In this document: piece after piece, positions 56,308 to 64,000 of the stretch
How positions within the stretch are numbered: the first letter of the stretch is position 1
Layout of the letters: each line of letters starts with the position of its first letter
DNA from: Bremia lactucae
Taxonomy: Eukaryota > Oomycota > Peronosporomycetes > Peronosporales > Peronosporaceae
Reading direction: 5' to 3'
Length of the DNA: 64,000 nt
NCBI RefSeq assembly: GCF_004359215.1
Contig: NC_090619.1
Span: forward strand, 4,748,354-4,812,353
Notes under the pieces: generated by a model
Told to the model about the DNA's origin: nothing
Database searches by the model: none
What the model saw: the letters and a program-made list of their open reading frames with translations, nothing else
Made by a program: the position numbers and the translations under genes

Positions 56308-58544
56308 AGCTGGACATGAAGATTACTGCTCTGCTTGAGTAACTCACGAATTGCCATAGTCGCGTACGACGACGGACCCAATTGGAACTCAAGACACAAG
56401 GCACGAAACTTACCATCAGGAATCGAGACTTTTACTGGACGATTCAAAAGATGATCGACATCCGTCTCTAGCAAAGGCAACGTCGAGTCATTAAACCGTT
56501 TGACTTTATACGCCACGTCTTGAGGTTTTCGAAGCACATGACGATACGAGCCTGGAAGATGGTATTCCGAATTCGTCACGCGTTCCAGCGTATAAAAGTC
56601 AATCCCATCAGCTTTTAATATCTCTTCGTATAGCTCTTTCATGGCATTCGTGGGGTATGTGACACTATATCCAGGCAGCGGAAGCACAACGTCGTAGATG
56701 GTATACTGGCTTACGTTCTCTGGTGTCACGAGAATAACATTTTCCTCTCCACGTGTCAATGCCGTGTTTCCTCGCGGTTTCTTGGTCATTCGACCACTCT
56801 CTTCGTCGTTTGTCTCCACGATCGTTTCTTCGACAACATCGATCGTGATAATCTCGTGTGGAATAACCAAATCCCCTACGACCGGTACTTCTCGTGACAA
56901 GTGCTTCAAACGCTCACTCGCCACTTTGTTCCACACGTAGCTCTGGTACGCGTGTGTATACATCATACGCAGATGGCGTGGAATACTTTGAATCGCCAAC
57001 GCATACGCCGTCGCACCGTGCGTTTGCATTCCGTGGAGCAAAGCACGCTCCGCGACAAGATATGGAGGTAACGCTTGAAGAGCTGCTTCAATATTGTGAT
57101 TTTCTTGAAATGCTTGACGAGCTTTTCGAATCAAGGACGCGTCGCCTTCTTGAGGAGACAGCAACAAGTCCACAACCCCTTGATAATTTCGTTGTAAGAT
57201 TGCTCGTCCAATTACGTGCGTTGCAATGGATTTGGTGCCAAAACGTTGGAGACCGAAATAATTGATAAATCCGTGATCTCGCCAACTACGTATCGCGTCC
57301 TGAATTTGCTTTGTTGAAAGGAATTCGTCATGTGGTAAATCTCGAATTGCAAGTGAGAAACGGTTGCCACGTGAATCACCAAGATGCAATCGTTTGGGCA
57401 CATATGTAGCATTGCCAACAAGAAAATTAAACGCATCGAGTTCTCGTCCCGATCGATTGAGCGTCGCGAGTTGTTCTTTGGTGACGCGATAGACGGTGCA
57501 GCGCTGGGTCGTAATCCCACGCTTGTCTTTCGTACCTGCATACGTGAATGCCGAGACGGTCGTATTCATGGCTTTGGCGAGTTGGAGCATGACACTATTG
57601 GTCTCCATATTGCGCTTGTATAGCACGAATTCAAGATACTCGGGACGATTCGTTGGCCAATTTGGACGACTCGTCGACTCGTTTCGTGGGTCCATATCCT
57701 TTCGTTTCTTTCCATTCACAGCCATCGGACGAACACGAATCACTGCCACTCCTTCGTGTGTTTTCGTTGTATCTGCCACAATCAAATTCTTGCCAAATTG
57801 ACGCACCGCATCGTGAATAGCCGTTCGCGTCTCCTTGGCTTCCAGTGGTGGAAAATAAAAGACCATCTCGCATTCCTTTGTTTCAATATCCGCAGGATTC
57901 TTTTGTTCACTCTTTTCTTGGCTTGATTGCTGCTTTTCTTTTTTCTCTTGCGTGAATATCACATCTTGTACAAATTCTCTTAATTTCTCCGCTAATGCCG
58001 TTCCACAGACGCGTGCAATAGCCACTTGGAGCTGCTCGATATTTTCCATCTTCTGTCGCATTAGCATGGCACGTTTATTGGCATTAAACAGCCCGAGCAA
58101 TCGACCTGCAACTTTATTCACAAACAATTCTATCCAACTAGGAGACGTCTTTGTAGTCGTTTTCTCATGCAAGAATCCAAGAACGTGGAGCTTAAAGACT
58201 TCCGTGATTCGTAATGGTTTGACATTGGGAGTAAACCGCGGGACGTCCGAGAGCGTGACAACGCGTCCATCTAATGTCACTTCTCGCACGACAAAGTCGG
58301 AGAAACGATGCTTGGTCGAACCATGAAACCCAGGGATCTCAGGTCGTAAGAAACACTGAATCCCAACGTCGGACTCGTCTACACTGCACGGGACGCTGTC
58401 GTTGTAGCCCGTGGCTCGAAAGTCCGGCCTGTCGTAGCGTTCACCACGTTCTCGCCCTCCTCTTCCTCTTCCACCACGTCCACGTCCTCTTCCACCACGA
58501 TGTCCACCATTACTACCTCCACGAGTCTTAAAACTACGGCCCAT
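56268..58544 (-). CDS. PUS7: PUS7-type pseudouridine synthase (TruD family)
   Basis: 758 residues from the ATG at 58544; an upstream in-frame ATG at 58667 would add 41 residues that look non-coding. The enzyme converts uridine to pseudouridine in tRNA, snRNA and mRNA. The TruD catalytic motif AGTKDKRGITTQRC carries the catalytic Asp (about residue 340). Other family blocks are NYFGLQRFGTKSIATHVIG and SYVWNKVASERL. The N-terminus is an RGG/RG tract (GGRGRGRGGRGRGGRERG) that may bind RNA and be arginine-methylated. Insertions of low complexity occur before the core (EKKEKQQSSQEKSEQ). Single exon. It is convergent with RAD50, with about 40 bp of overlap if the last RAD50 exon is right. Confidence 0.92.
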   Translation of the reverse strand: MGRSFKTRGGSNGGHRGGRGRGRGGRGRGGRERGERYDRPDFRATGYNDSVPCSVDESDVGIQCFLRPEIPGFHGSTKHRFSDFVVREVTLDGRVVTLSDVPRFTPNVKPLRITEVFKLHVLGFLHEKTTTKTSPSWIELFVNKVAGRLLGLFNANKRAMLMRQKMENIEQLQVAIARVCGTALAEKLREFVQDVIFTQEKKEKQQSSQEKSEQKNPADIETKECEMVFYFPPLEAKETRTAIHDAVRQFGKNLIVADTTKTHEGVAVIRVRPMAVNGKKRKDMDPRNESTSRPNWPTNRPEYLEFVLYKRNMETNSVMLQLAKAMNTTVSAFTYAGTKDKRGITTQRCTVYRVTKEQLATLNRSGRELDAFNFLVGNATYVPKRLHLGDSRGNRFSLAIRDLPHDEFLSTKQIQDAIRSWRDHGFINYFGLQRFGTKSIATHVIGRAILQRNYQGVVDLLLSPQEGDASLIRKARQAFQENHNIEAALQALPPYLVAERALLHGMQTHGATAYALAIQSIPRHLRMMYTHAYQSYVWNKVASERLKHLSREVPVVGDLVIPHEIITIDVVEETIVETNDEESGRMTKKPRGNTALTRGEENVILVTPENVSQYTIYDVVLPLPGYSVTYPTNAMKELYEEILKADGIDFYTLERVTNSEYHLPGSYRHVLRKPQDVAYKVKRFNDSTLPLLETDVDHLLNRPVKVSIPDGKFRALCLEFQLGPSSYATMAIRELLKQSSNLHVQLQLKQKLEEEKST

Positions 58545-58912
58545 GACACTAGACCGTAGGCTCGTAAGCACTCGGGACAAGGTCGTCGTCGTCTTTGTGA
58601 CCTTTACGTACCACCAAAAGAGGATTGATTGGTAGGACTCCGTTTTAGTGACACAAGGTCTTCTCACACGTCGCAGTATCCGATGACTTTTGTGACACGA
58701 GGACTCTTCACACGTCGCAGAATTTGATGTGGATTTTAATAATATTCAGTGGAATCTTTGCCTGTGCGTGGCTACTACGGCCGCTGACGCTTTATCGCGG
58801 TAGTCAAGGGCTTGCTAACGTCTCTATTTGGACGCTTCTTTCTTTTAGCTTGAAAGTGCAGCTTCATTCGTTGTGTTTGCGATTTTGTGGGGTCTCTCGC
58901 TGTCTTCCAAGC
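58545..58912. promoter_or_regulatory. Divergent promoter region between PUS7 and LACTB2
   Basis: If the internal starts are used, 368 bp separate the two divergent genes. A sequence of the form GACACxAGG(A)xTCTTCACACGTCGCAG occurs twice, at about 58650-58676 and 58694-58720. It is a direct repeat, which may be a regulatory element or a small duplication. Confidence 0.5.
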
Positions 58913-59824
58913 ATGCCGAACGTCGATTGTCTACCGGGTAGTGTGGTACGAATCTTGGGCAATAACCCAAGTCGAATGACCCTCAATGGAACGAATGTTT
59001 ATATTGTTGGGCAAGGATCGAGACGAGTGATGATTGACTGTAGTGATGGCAATGCGACGTTTGTAACGAGGTTACGAGATGTGTGTCACCACTATCAGAT
59101 CCACGAAATCACGGACCTACTGGTTACTCATGGACACTTGGATCACATTGGAGGCCTATTGCAATTAAAAATGCTCTTTCCAGCGATTACAGTGTGGAAA
59201 TATCTACCCGACGTCACGAATGAAGGAAACAAACGCCTAAGTCTTAAAAATGACGAAAGTCGACGATTGGGGATTCAGTCATTACAAGATGGACAGGAGT
59301 TTCTAGTCCCTGGTACGACAAGCCGATTGACTACAGTATATACTCCTGGACACTGTAATGACCACGTCTGCTTCGTGCTCGATACGATGGATGAGTTGAG
59401 TGGACCAATTCTTTTCTCGGGTGACTGCATCCTGGGTTTTGGGAGTTGTCTCTTTGACTCGCTCATCGATTTAATGGCATCATTAGCCAAGCTAGACAGG
59501 TACAAGGCATCGACCATTTATCCAGGCCATGGCCCGATAGTCCTCGATGCTTCAGCGAAGATTCAAGAGTATCGTACTCATCGACAAGAACGCGAGAAAG
59601 AAATCTTGCAAGTTTTAAAAAATCAGCCAAACGCAACCGTATGGGAAATCGTCAAGCAACTTTACGAGCCATTGCCATACAGTTTATCTATGGCAGCCAG
59701 CCAAGCAATTCGCAAGCACCTCGACAAATTAGTAAAAGAAAACCGAATCAATGAATTGCGTCCCGCTCGATGGTATACATTTACCAAATATAGTAAAATT
59801 TTGTCGAAAAAATCACAATTATAA
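58724..59824 (+). CDS. LACTB2: LACTB2-type metallo-beta-lactamase fold hydrolase
   Basis: 366 residues from the first ATG. The ATG at 58913 (MPNVDCLPGSVVRILG) better matches the usual start and would give 303 residues. The extra N-terminus has a hydrophobic stretch (WILIIFSGIFACAWLL) that could be a signal anchor or simply 5' UTR. Zinc-ligand motifs are THGHLDHIGG (HxHxDH), TPGHCNDH, FSGDCILG and YPGHGP, in the correct order. The C-terminus has the winged-helix-like segment of this family. In animals LACTB2 is a mitochondrial endoribonuclease acting on single-stranded RNA. Convergent with the START gene on its right, with 28 bp between stops. Confidence 0.9.
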   Translation: MMWILIIFSGIFACAWLLRPLTLYRGSQGLANVSIWTLLSFSLKVQLHSLCLRFCGVSRCLPSMPNVDCLPGSVVRILGNNPSRMTLNGTNVYIVGQGSRRVMIDCSDGNATFVTRLRDVCHHYQIHEITDLLVTHGHLDHIGGLLQLKMLFPAITVWKYLPDVTNEGNKRLSLKNDESRRLGIQSLQDGQEFLVPGTTSRLTTVYTPGHCNDHVCFVLDTMDELSGPILFSGDCILGFGSCLFDSLIDLMASLAKLDRYKASTIYPGHGPIVLDASAKIQEYRTHRQEREKEILQVLKNQPNATVWEIVKQLYEPLPYSLSMAASQAIRKHLDKLVKENRINELRPARWYTFTKYSKILSKKSQL

Positions 59825-59852
59825 CATTAATAAAAAAAAACATTAAAACGAA

Positions 59853-61193
59853 TCACTTGTACGGAATAACACCAATCGAGTTTCGTAGAGGTATCTCCGA
59901 GTCACGACGCTTAAAGTCAATTTCATCATATCCTGTCGGTGGATAAAGCGACTGACGGCGCTGCATTGCATCTTGTACGTCTGCTTGTACGGCGTACTGC
60001 TCCGATTCGTCTAGAGGAGGAGCACAGGTGGGAGTCGTGGCTACCTCGCCCCCACTACTAGCGTTTGACACAGCGGTAATTCGCACTCCACTCGGCGCTG
60101 CCTCGGATAACGACCTGGCAGCATACTCTACCAAGTTCTGCACACTCTCGGGGGCTCGTAAATCCACTTGATGAATCAAACGTACGCATTTCTTACAAAA
60201 ATGTGTAAATTCGGGCCCCGTAAAGTGCTGCGTACTTAACACGCGCACTTTCAAGCCACAATTGGAGCACGTGAGTCGACGACAAACCGCACAAGTTTTA
60301 GACGAACTTAAGAAAGTCGAAGCTTTTGTGAAACAAAGTTCGCACTTGCCATGAACATTCACGGGACGTCGAAAGGACTTGCCAGCTTCGATTAATACGG
60401 TTGCAATTACTGCATGGGCCACTGGTCGAGCTCGATCGATTCGAAGCCACAATTCCGCGGACTTTAGGTCGGCGACCCAATCAATGACCTTCCCACCCGC
60501 GTCATTCTTTCCTCGCATGTAGACGGCCACGCCGCCGCTTTTATTGTGTTGATACAAGTAACATACGGAGAGTTTTGCACGCACACAATTGGGAAACGGT
60601 GGACAATTGGGCAAATCAACCGATTCAGTTAAAGTGTAGCCTATTTCTTTGCCATTATGGTCTCGTGTGATGCCCATTTGCTCATAAAAACACACATCCC
60701 GTTGTTTAACGAGGCCTTTGCCTGGGGACTCGACAGTCATCCATTTAAAACACGAGAGAAAGAACGGGTCGTTTGGACTGCGATTGTGAATGATTCCCAA
60801 GACGGCACAGTCCACGAGGTCTTCGCGATAGACGCCAGAGATCCGTCGAAAGTCGTACGTATTGTCGGCATAGCGACCCATGACGACTTCGTCGAGGGTG
60901 CCGTCAATGTGACCCGTACATAGGTATCGATACTCGCTTTTGGCTGTGTGTTGACGTCGCCGGTAGACAGTCAAGTTGTTTTTCTGCTTAATCGGCTTCC
61001 ACTGTCGTTCTCGAACCTCGAGGGAATCGAATTGGTCGCGATGGTACGCATCGATTGTCGCTTGCAAGAGCGAATTGCCCCATTCAAGGTAACGCTGTGC
61101 TTCCTTCTTGCTTAGTGGTAGTAAAGGGAAGTAGTCGTCGGGTAGAGGGAAGATGGAAGTCATATTTGGTAGGACGGCGAATGACGGACCCAT
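59853..61193 (-). CDS. START-like domain protein with FYVE-like zinc finger (paralogue 2)
   Basis: 446 residues, intronless. A START-like region covers about 40-270 (YRYLCTGHIDGTLDEVVMGR, KQRDVCFYEQMG). It is followed by four CxxC pairs at 284/287, 301/304, 309/312 and 333/336, the spacing of a FYVE finger. The PI3P-binding RRHHCR motif is missing; CAVCRRLTCSNC stands in its place. The order and the motif DVCFYEQMGITRDHNGKEIG correspond to DFCYFDKMGLVRQTSGKRMA in the gene at 34084. It is probably a lipid-responsive or scaffold protein; the role is unknown. Confidence 0.85.
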   Translation of the reverse strand: MGPSFAVLPNMTSIFPLPDDYFPLLPLSKKEAQRYLEWGNSLLQATIDAYHRDQFDSLEVRERQWKPIKQKNNLTVYRRRQHTAKSEYRYLCTGHIDGTLDEVVMGRYADNTYDFRRISGVYREDLVDCAVLGIIHNRSPNDPFFLSCFKWMTVESPGKGLVKQRDVCFYEQMGITRDHNGKEIGYTLTESVDLPNCPPFPNCVRAKLSVCYLYQHNKSGGVAVYMRGKNDAGGKVIDWVADLKSAELWLRIDRARPVAHAVIATVLIEAGKSFRRPVNVHGKCELCFTKASTFLSSSKTCAVCRRLTCSNCGLKVRVLSTQHFTGPEFTHFCKKCVRLIHQVDLRAPESVQNLVEYAARSLSEAAPSGVRITAVSNASSGGEVATTPTCAPPLDESEQYAVQADVQDAMQRRQSLYPPTGYDEIDFKRRDSEIPLRNSIGVIPYK

Positions 61194-63095
61194 TGCAATG
61201 AGATAAAAAAAAAAAGTTTCTTTTGTTTTACTTTAGAAGAATTCATGAGCTTTATTTTTGTATACACTAATGATATCATACAAATTTAAGTCAAAAGGTG
61301 TGCGGAGCACATAGAACAGACACGGGCTCAAGAGACAGAAGGCCTGATTCAGATGAATTCGCTTGAGATGGGCTTCGGAGAGACTTGCACCTAACGCTGT
61401 GGTCTCGATTGCGACGATCATAACAGTAGAAATACGTTTTCAATAGAAGGTCAACTACGCAGTGCTTGTCCGTATGTTCTGGACCCACGTTTGAGGTGAT
61501 CGGCAAATAATATACGGACCGCTTAGGTTTTTGCCAGACAAGAGCATCAAAGAGCATGTCTTGCGATCTGCATTTAAAATTTTCAAGTCTTATTGTGACA
61601 TGGCGATGCGAGATCAGGTCTGAAACCCCTGAGGTTTGTATTAAGTTTTCATGTCAATTACTGTTTGACCTCTTCCTCATCCCTCGCATCGCGGTGAAGA
61701 AAGCGATGTAGAAAATAACTTTAAACTGGAAAGGTGTCGAGCTGCAAATTTTGCGCGAATTATGGAAAAACAGTATATTAGAAGAAGGCGTCACGACAAT
61801 ATTATTTTTATAGAGATTGGACACCTTTTTGGTTTTAACATCGCAAATATTGTACAATACAATTATTTTACTGAAGGCAAACTTATCATATCTCTTTGTC
61901 TCCAACAAAATTGCGCCCGCGAAGCATTTTTATCGTCTAATTCTGATACATGCACACGAGCCTCGCGATGAATTCAGAATTTTGTTCTCAGCAGTTTTCG
62001 GTAAGGACATTACCGATTCTTTTGAACGAGCATCCACATATACGCTACACCGACCATGTTCTTTATAATGAGCAGGCTGTATAGCCAAAAGCAAAGAACT
62101 TGCATACAACAAATAGCGACACGTGACGTTTCGACTTATTCCAGGTTGGATTGTCGATTGTGCTTGCCTAGAATACTATACAACCCGGATAATAGCCCGT
62201 GTGACTCAATTACACCTCACCGATCAAGAGTCAGAACTGATCCTTTCAATGAGCTCACGCCACGAATGGAAAGCCAAGCAATTCTTAACGCTCAAGAAAA
62301 ATCTTTTTATAATTCATTTAGAATTGTACAAGATTAACGCGCAGCCAATTTCGTGTCCGCAAGGTGCGGCTTCCTCGGTATTGACGTAACTATACCAGGA
62401 ATTGCATTGGTAGTCTCTTGTATCTATCTCCCTAGAAAATCAGTTTCTGGCAAAGCTGCAAAACATACCTGCCATCAAGATAAAAGTCGAAGCTTAGAAA
62501 AATATTTCGCCGAAATTGAATATTTTTTATTCACATTTTTTGGCAAACGACGCGATCATGACGAGATTCCGCTTTGCAAGGACATCCATATACAAAATCA
62601 AAAAGATGGCACGCGATTTTCAAGTCCTATTCAAGGTCGGAAAGGTCGCTTTTACAGTATTGCACCTGCTGTTTTAAAGGCTTGCAATTCAATATTCTAG
62701 GAGACGATGCTGTGGACAGGACTTTAATGGTTATGCGGGATACGAGAAGAACATTTTTTCTCAACACCACTGCATAACAAAGCTCGGACATTTTTATGGT
62801 CTAGTTCATCGCCTCTTGGATGACAATTGCATTATAAGGGTACATTGACGGAAAACTAACTTGTTCGCTACGTAGGGACTTTTGATCCTATGCCGGATCT
62901 AGACAAAAATAAACCTAATTTTCCACAAATTGCTGCAGCCCTGACGGGCGTCTGACTTTTTCCGTTCTAAAATTAAATCAGGAGTTTTCTATCATGGACA
63001 TCCAAAAAATACCATGCAACATTTTATCCAATGATTTAATTTGTTACTTCAGCACGAAGAAAATCTGACTGAAGCTGATACAATCTACAGACTGT
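61194..63095. other. 1.9-kb region without a recognised gene
   Basis: Only short frames on both strands, none matching a family I know. Plus-strand frames of 60-115 codons lie at 61762-62777 and share no obvious domain. They may be remnants of a decayed gene or element. The minus-strand frames at 61233-61557 are next to the START gene promoter and show nothing recognisable. Confidence 0.35.
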
Positions 63096-63434
63096 TTAGT
63101 AATCGTCATCATCACCAAACATATTGCCGGCACCCATGTCAACTTCCTCTTCCTCCGCCAGGTCATCGGCCTTAGAATCCTTTGTTTCTTCACCAGCACC
63201 ACCACCAGCTGTAGGCGCAGCTGCAGCCGCACCCGAGCCAAACTTAGCCAGCTTCTCACTGCCTGCAGCAATCACTTCCTCGGTGGTCTTGCCCTCCATA
63301 GCCTTCACGACGGCCGTCACGCGGGCTTTGTCGACTTCGACGCCAGCCGCATTTAAAATGCGCTCGACTTCTTGCTCACTGGGGCTGGGGTGGCCTCCGA
63401 GAACAGCGAGTAAGTATGCAGCAATGTAACGCAT
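63096..63434 (-). CDS. RPLP2: 60S acidic ribosomal protein P2
   Basis: 112 residues, the normal length. The N-terminal domain (MRYIAAYLLAVLGGHPSPSE, then ILNAAGVEVDKARV) dimerises with P1. An Ala/Gly-rich hinge (GSGAAAAAPTAGGGAG) and an acidic tail follow. The end reads MGAGNMFGDDDDY, close to the usual MGFGLFD-type tail; the tail recruits elongation factors to the ribosomal stalk. No intron within the frame. Confidence 0.95.
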   Translation of the reverse strand: MRYIAAYLLAVLGGHPSPSEQEVERILNAAGVEVDKARVTAVVKAMEGKTTEEVIAAGSEKLAKFGSGAAAAAPTAGGGAGEETKDSKADDLAEEEEVDMGAGNMFGDDDDY

Positions 63435-64000
63435 CTATCATCACCGTGTTAGCATACAAAAACTCCATCTTGTAGTCATTCAAGAAAAACGAGTATTGCA
63501 CCTTGAATCAATTTAAGGTTTTCTTTGTTCGAGTCAACCAGATACAAGATGGAGGTCGTTAGAGACGGAGAACTGCTCATGCAATTGCCACGGAACCAAT
63601 CGCTACTTGACCCTCTACAAGAGTACATCTCTTTATAATGTTTTTACGGGTATCTACCAATGGAAAAGGGTTTGATTTGGTGTCGAGCAGCTCTGAGCCA
63701 GTGATTCTAGGGTACCTATTTCTAGCCAATCATAATGCATTTTCATGTGCGAGTCTTGTAATGTGCCATTCCTTCAACAACTCGAATAACCCATTTCGAT
63801 CGACGCCATGGCTCCAGTTGTAAGTTCTGTTCATTGTACCCTCTCTTGGGGCGAGTAGATGAGTTGCTTAGCTGCAGAGTCATCTTCTCTGCTCGGGCAA
63901 ACAGAGTTTCCTTCTCTGTGGGTGGCTAACGTATTCATGTTGGCCGCCACGCATTTTCATTGGAACAAAACTGTTTTCTTGGTGCAAGAAGGACTTGAAT
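63435..64000. other. RPLP2 upstream region and right end of window
   Basis: It holds the RPLP2 promoter. A small plus-strand frame begins at 63550 (MEVVRDGELLMQLPRNQSLL, then a stop at 63637-63639) and could be the first exon of a divergent gene continuing beyond the window, but no splice form could be supported. Confidence 0.3.

Noticed and set aside
61233..61557. Minus-strand frames upstream of the START gene as an extra exon or gene
   Set aside because: No homology to the START family N-terminus, and the gene at 61193 already has a good start.
63124..63429. Plus-strand alanine/serine-rich 101-codon frame
   Set aside because: It is the antisense shadow of ribosomal protein P2.

Overview
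The window looks like nuclear DNA of an oomycete, most likely a Peronosporales-type genome (Phytophthora or downy mildew). Compact host genes with a few very short introns sit in islands between large blocks of decayed LTR retrotransposons. Pointers are the two START plus FYVE-like zinc-finger proteins (a family expanded in oomycetes), the chromodomain Ty3/gypsy and copia lineages, and eukaryotic housekeeping genes with 43-96 bp introns. The genus cannot be fixed from the sequence alone.

Layout. 1-4734: two minus-strand host genes, the partial cobalamin-independent methionine synthase MetE and a five-exon TBCCD1 that contains a probable U12-type AT-AC intron. 4735-10260: gene-poor DNA with scattered copia relics in both orientations. 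10500-21113: two tandem minus-strand Ty3/gypsy wrecks; the first is a chimera of two gypsy families. 21777-25690: a third gypsy copy with an internal deletion that fused gag to integrase. 26020-35637: host island with an unrecognised protein, a CoA-synthase-type phosphopantetheine adenylyltransferase, a TALE homeodomain protein, the AAA ATPase AFG2/SPATA5, a frame-broken PH-domain gene and a START/FYVE-like protein. 36035-51702: two more copies of the hairpin-rich gypsy family, the first split by a 5-kb copia element with clean LTRs and a 5-bp target duplication. 52041-61193: host island with RAD50, PUS7, an LACTB2-type metallo-hydrolase and a second START/FYVE-like protein. 63096-63434: ribosomal stalk protein P2.

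The most unusual signal is in one gypsy family (13.55-15.8, 21.8-25.7, 36.0-36.5 plus 42.0-47.3, and 47.4-51.7 kb). Its LTRs, gag, pol and antisense region are saturated with short perfect inverted repeats (7-11 bp arms, loops mostly 2-12 nt), and several arms differ between copies by matching changes on both sides. The same family also carries open frames antisense to pol, including a coiled-coil segment preserved in another copy.

The host genes are independent housekeeping functions (methionine and CoA synthesis, ribosome maturation, DNA double-strand break repair, RNA pseudouridylation, RNA decay) and do not form one pathway. All boundaries of decayed elements are approximate, because no alignment could be run.
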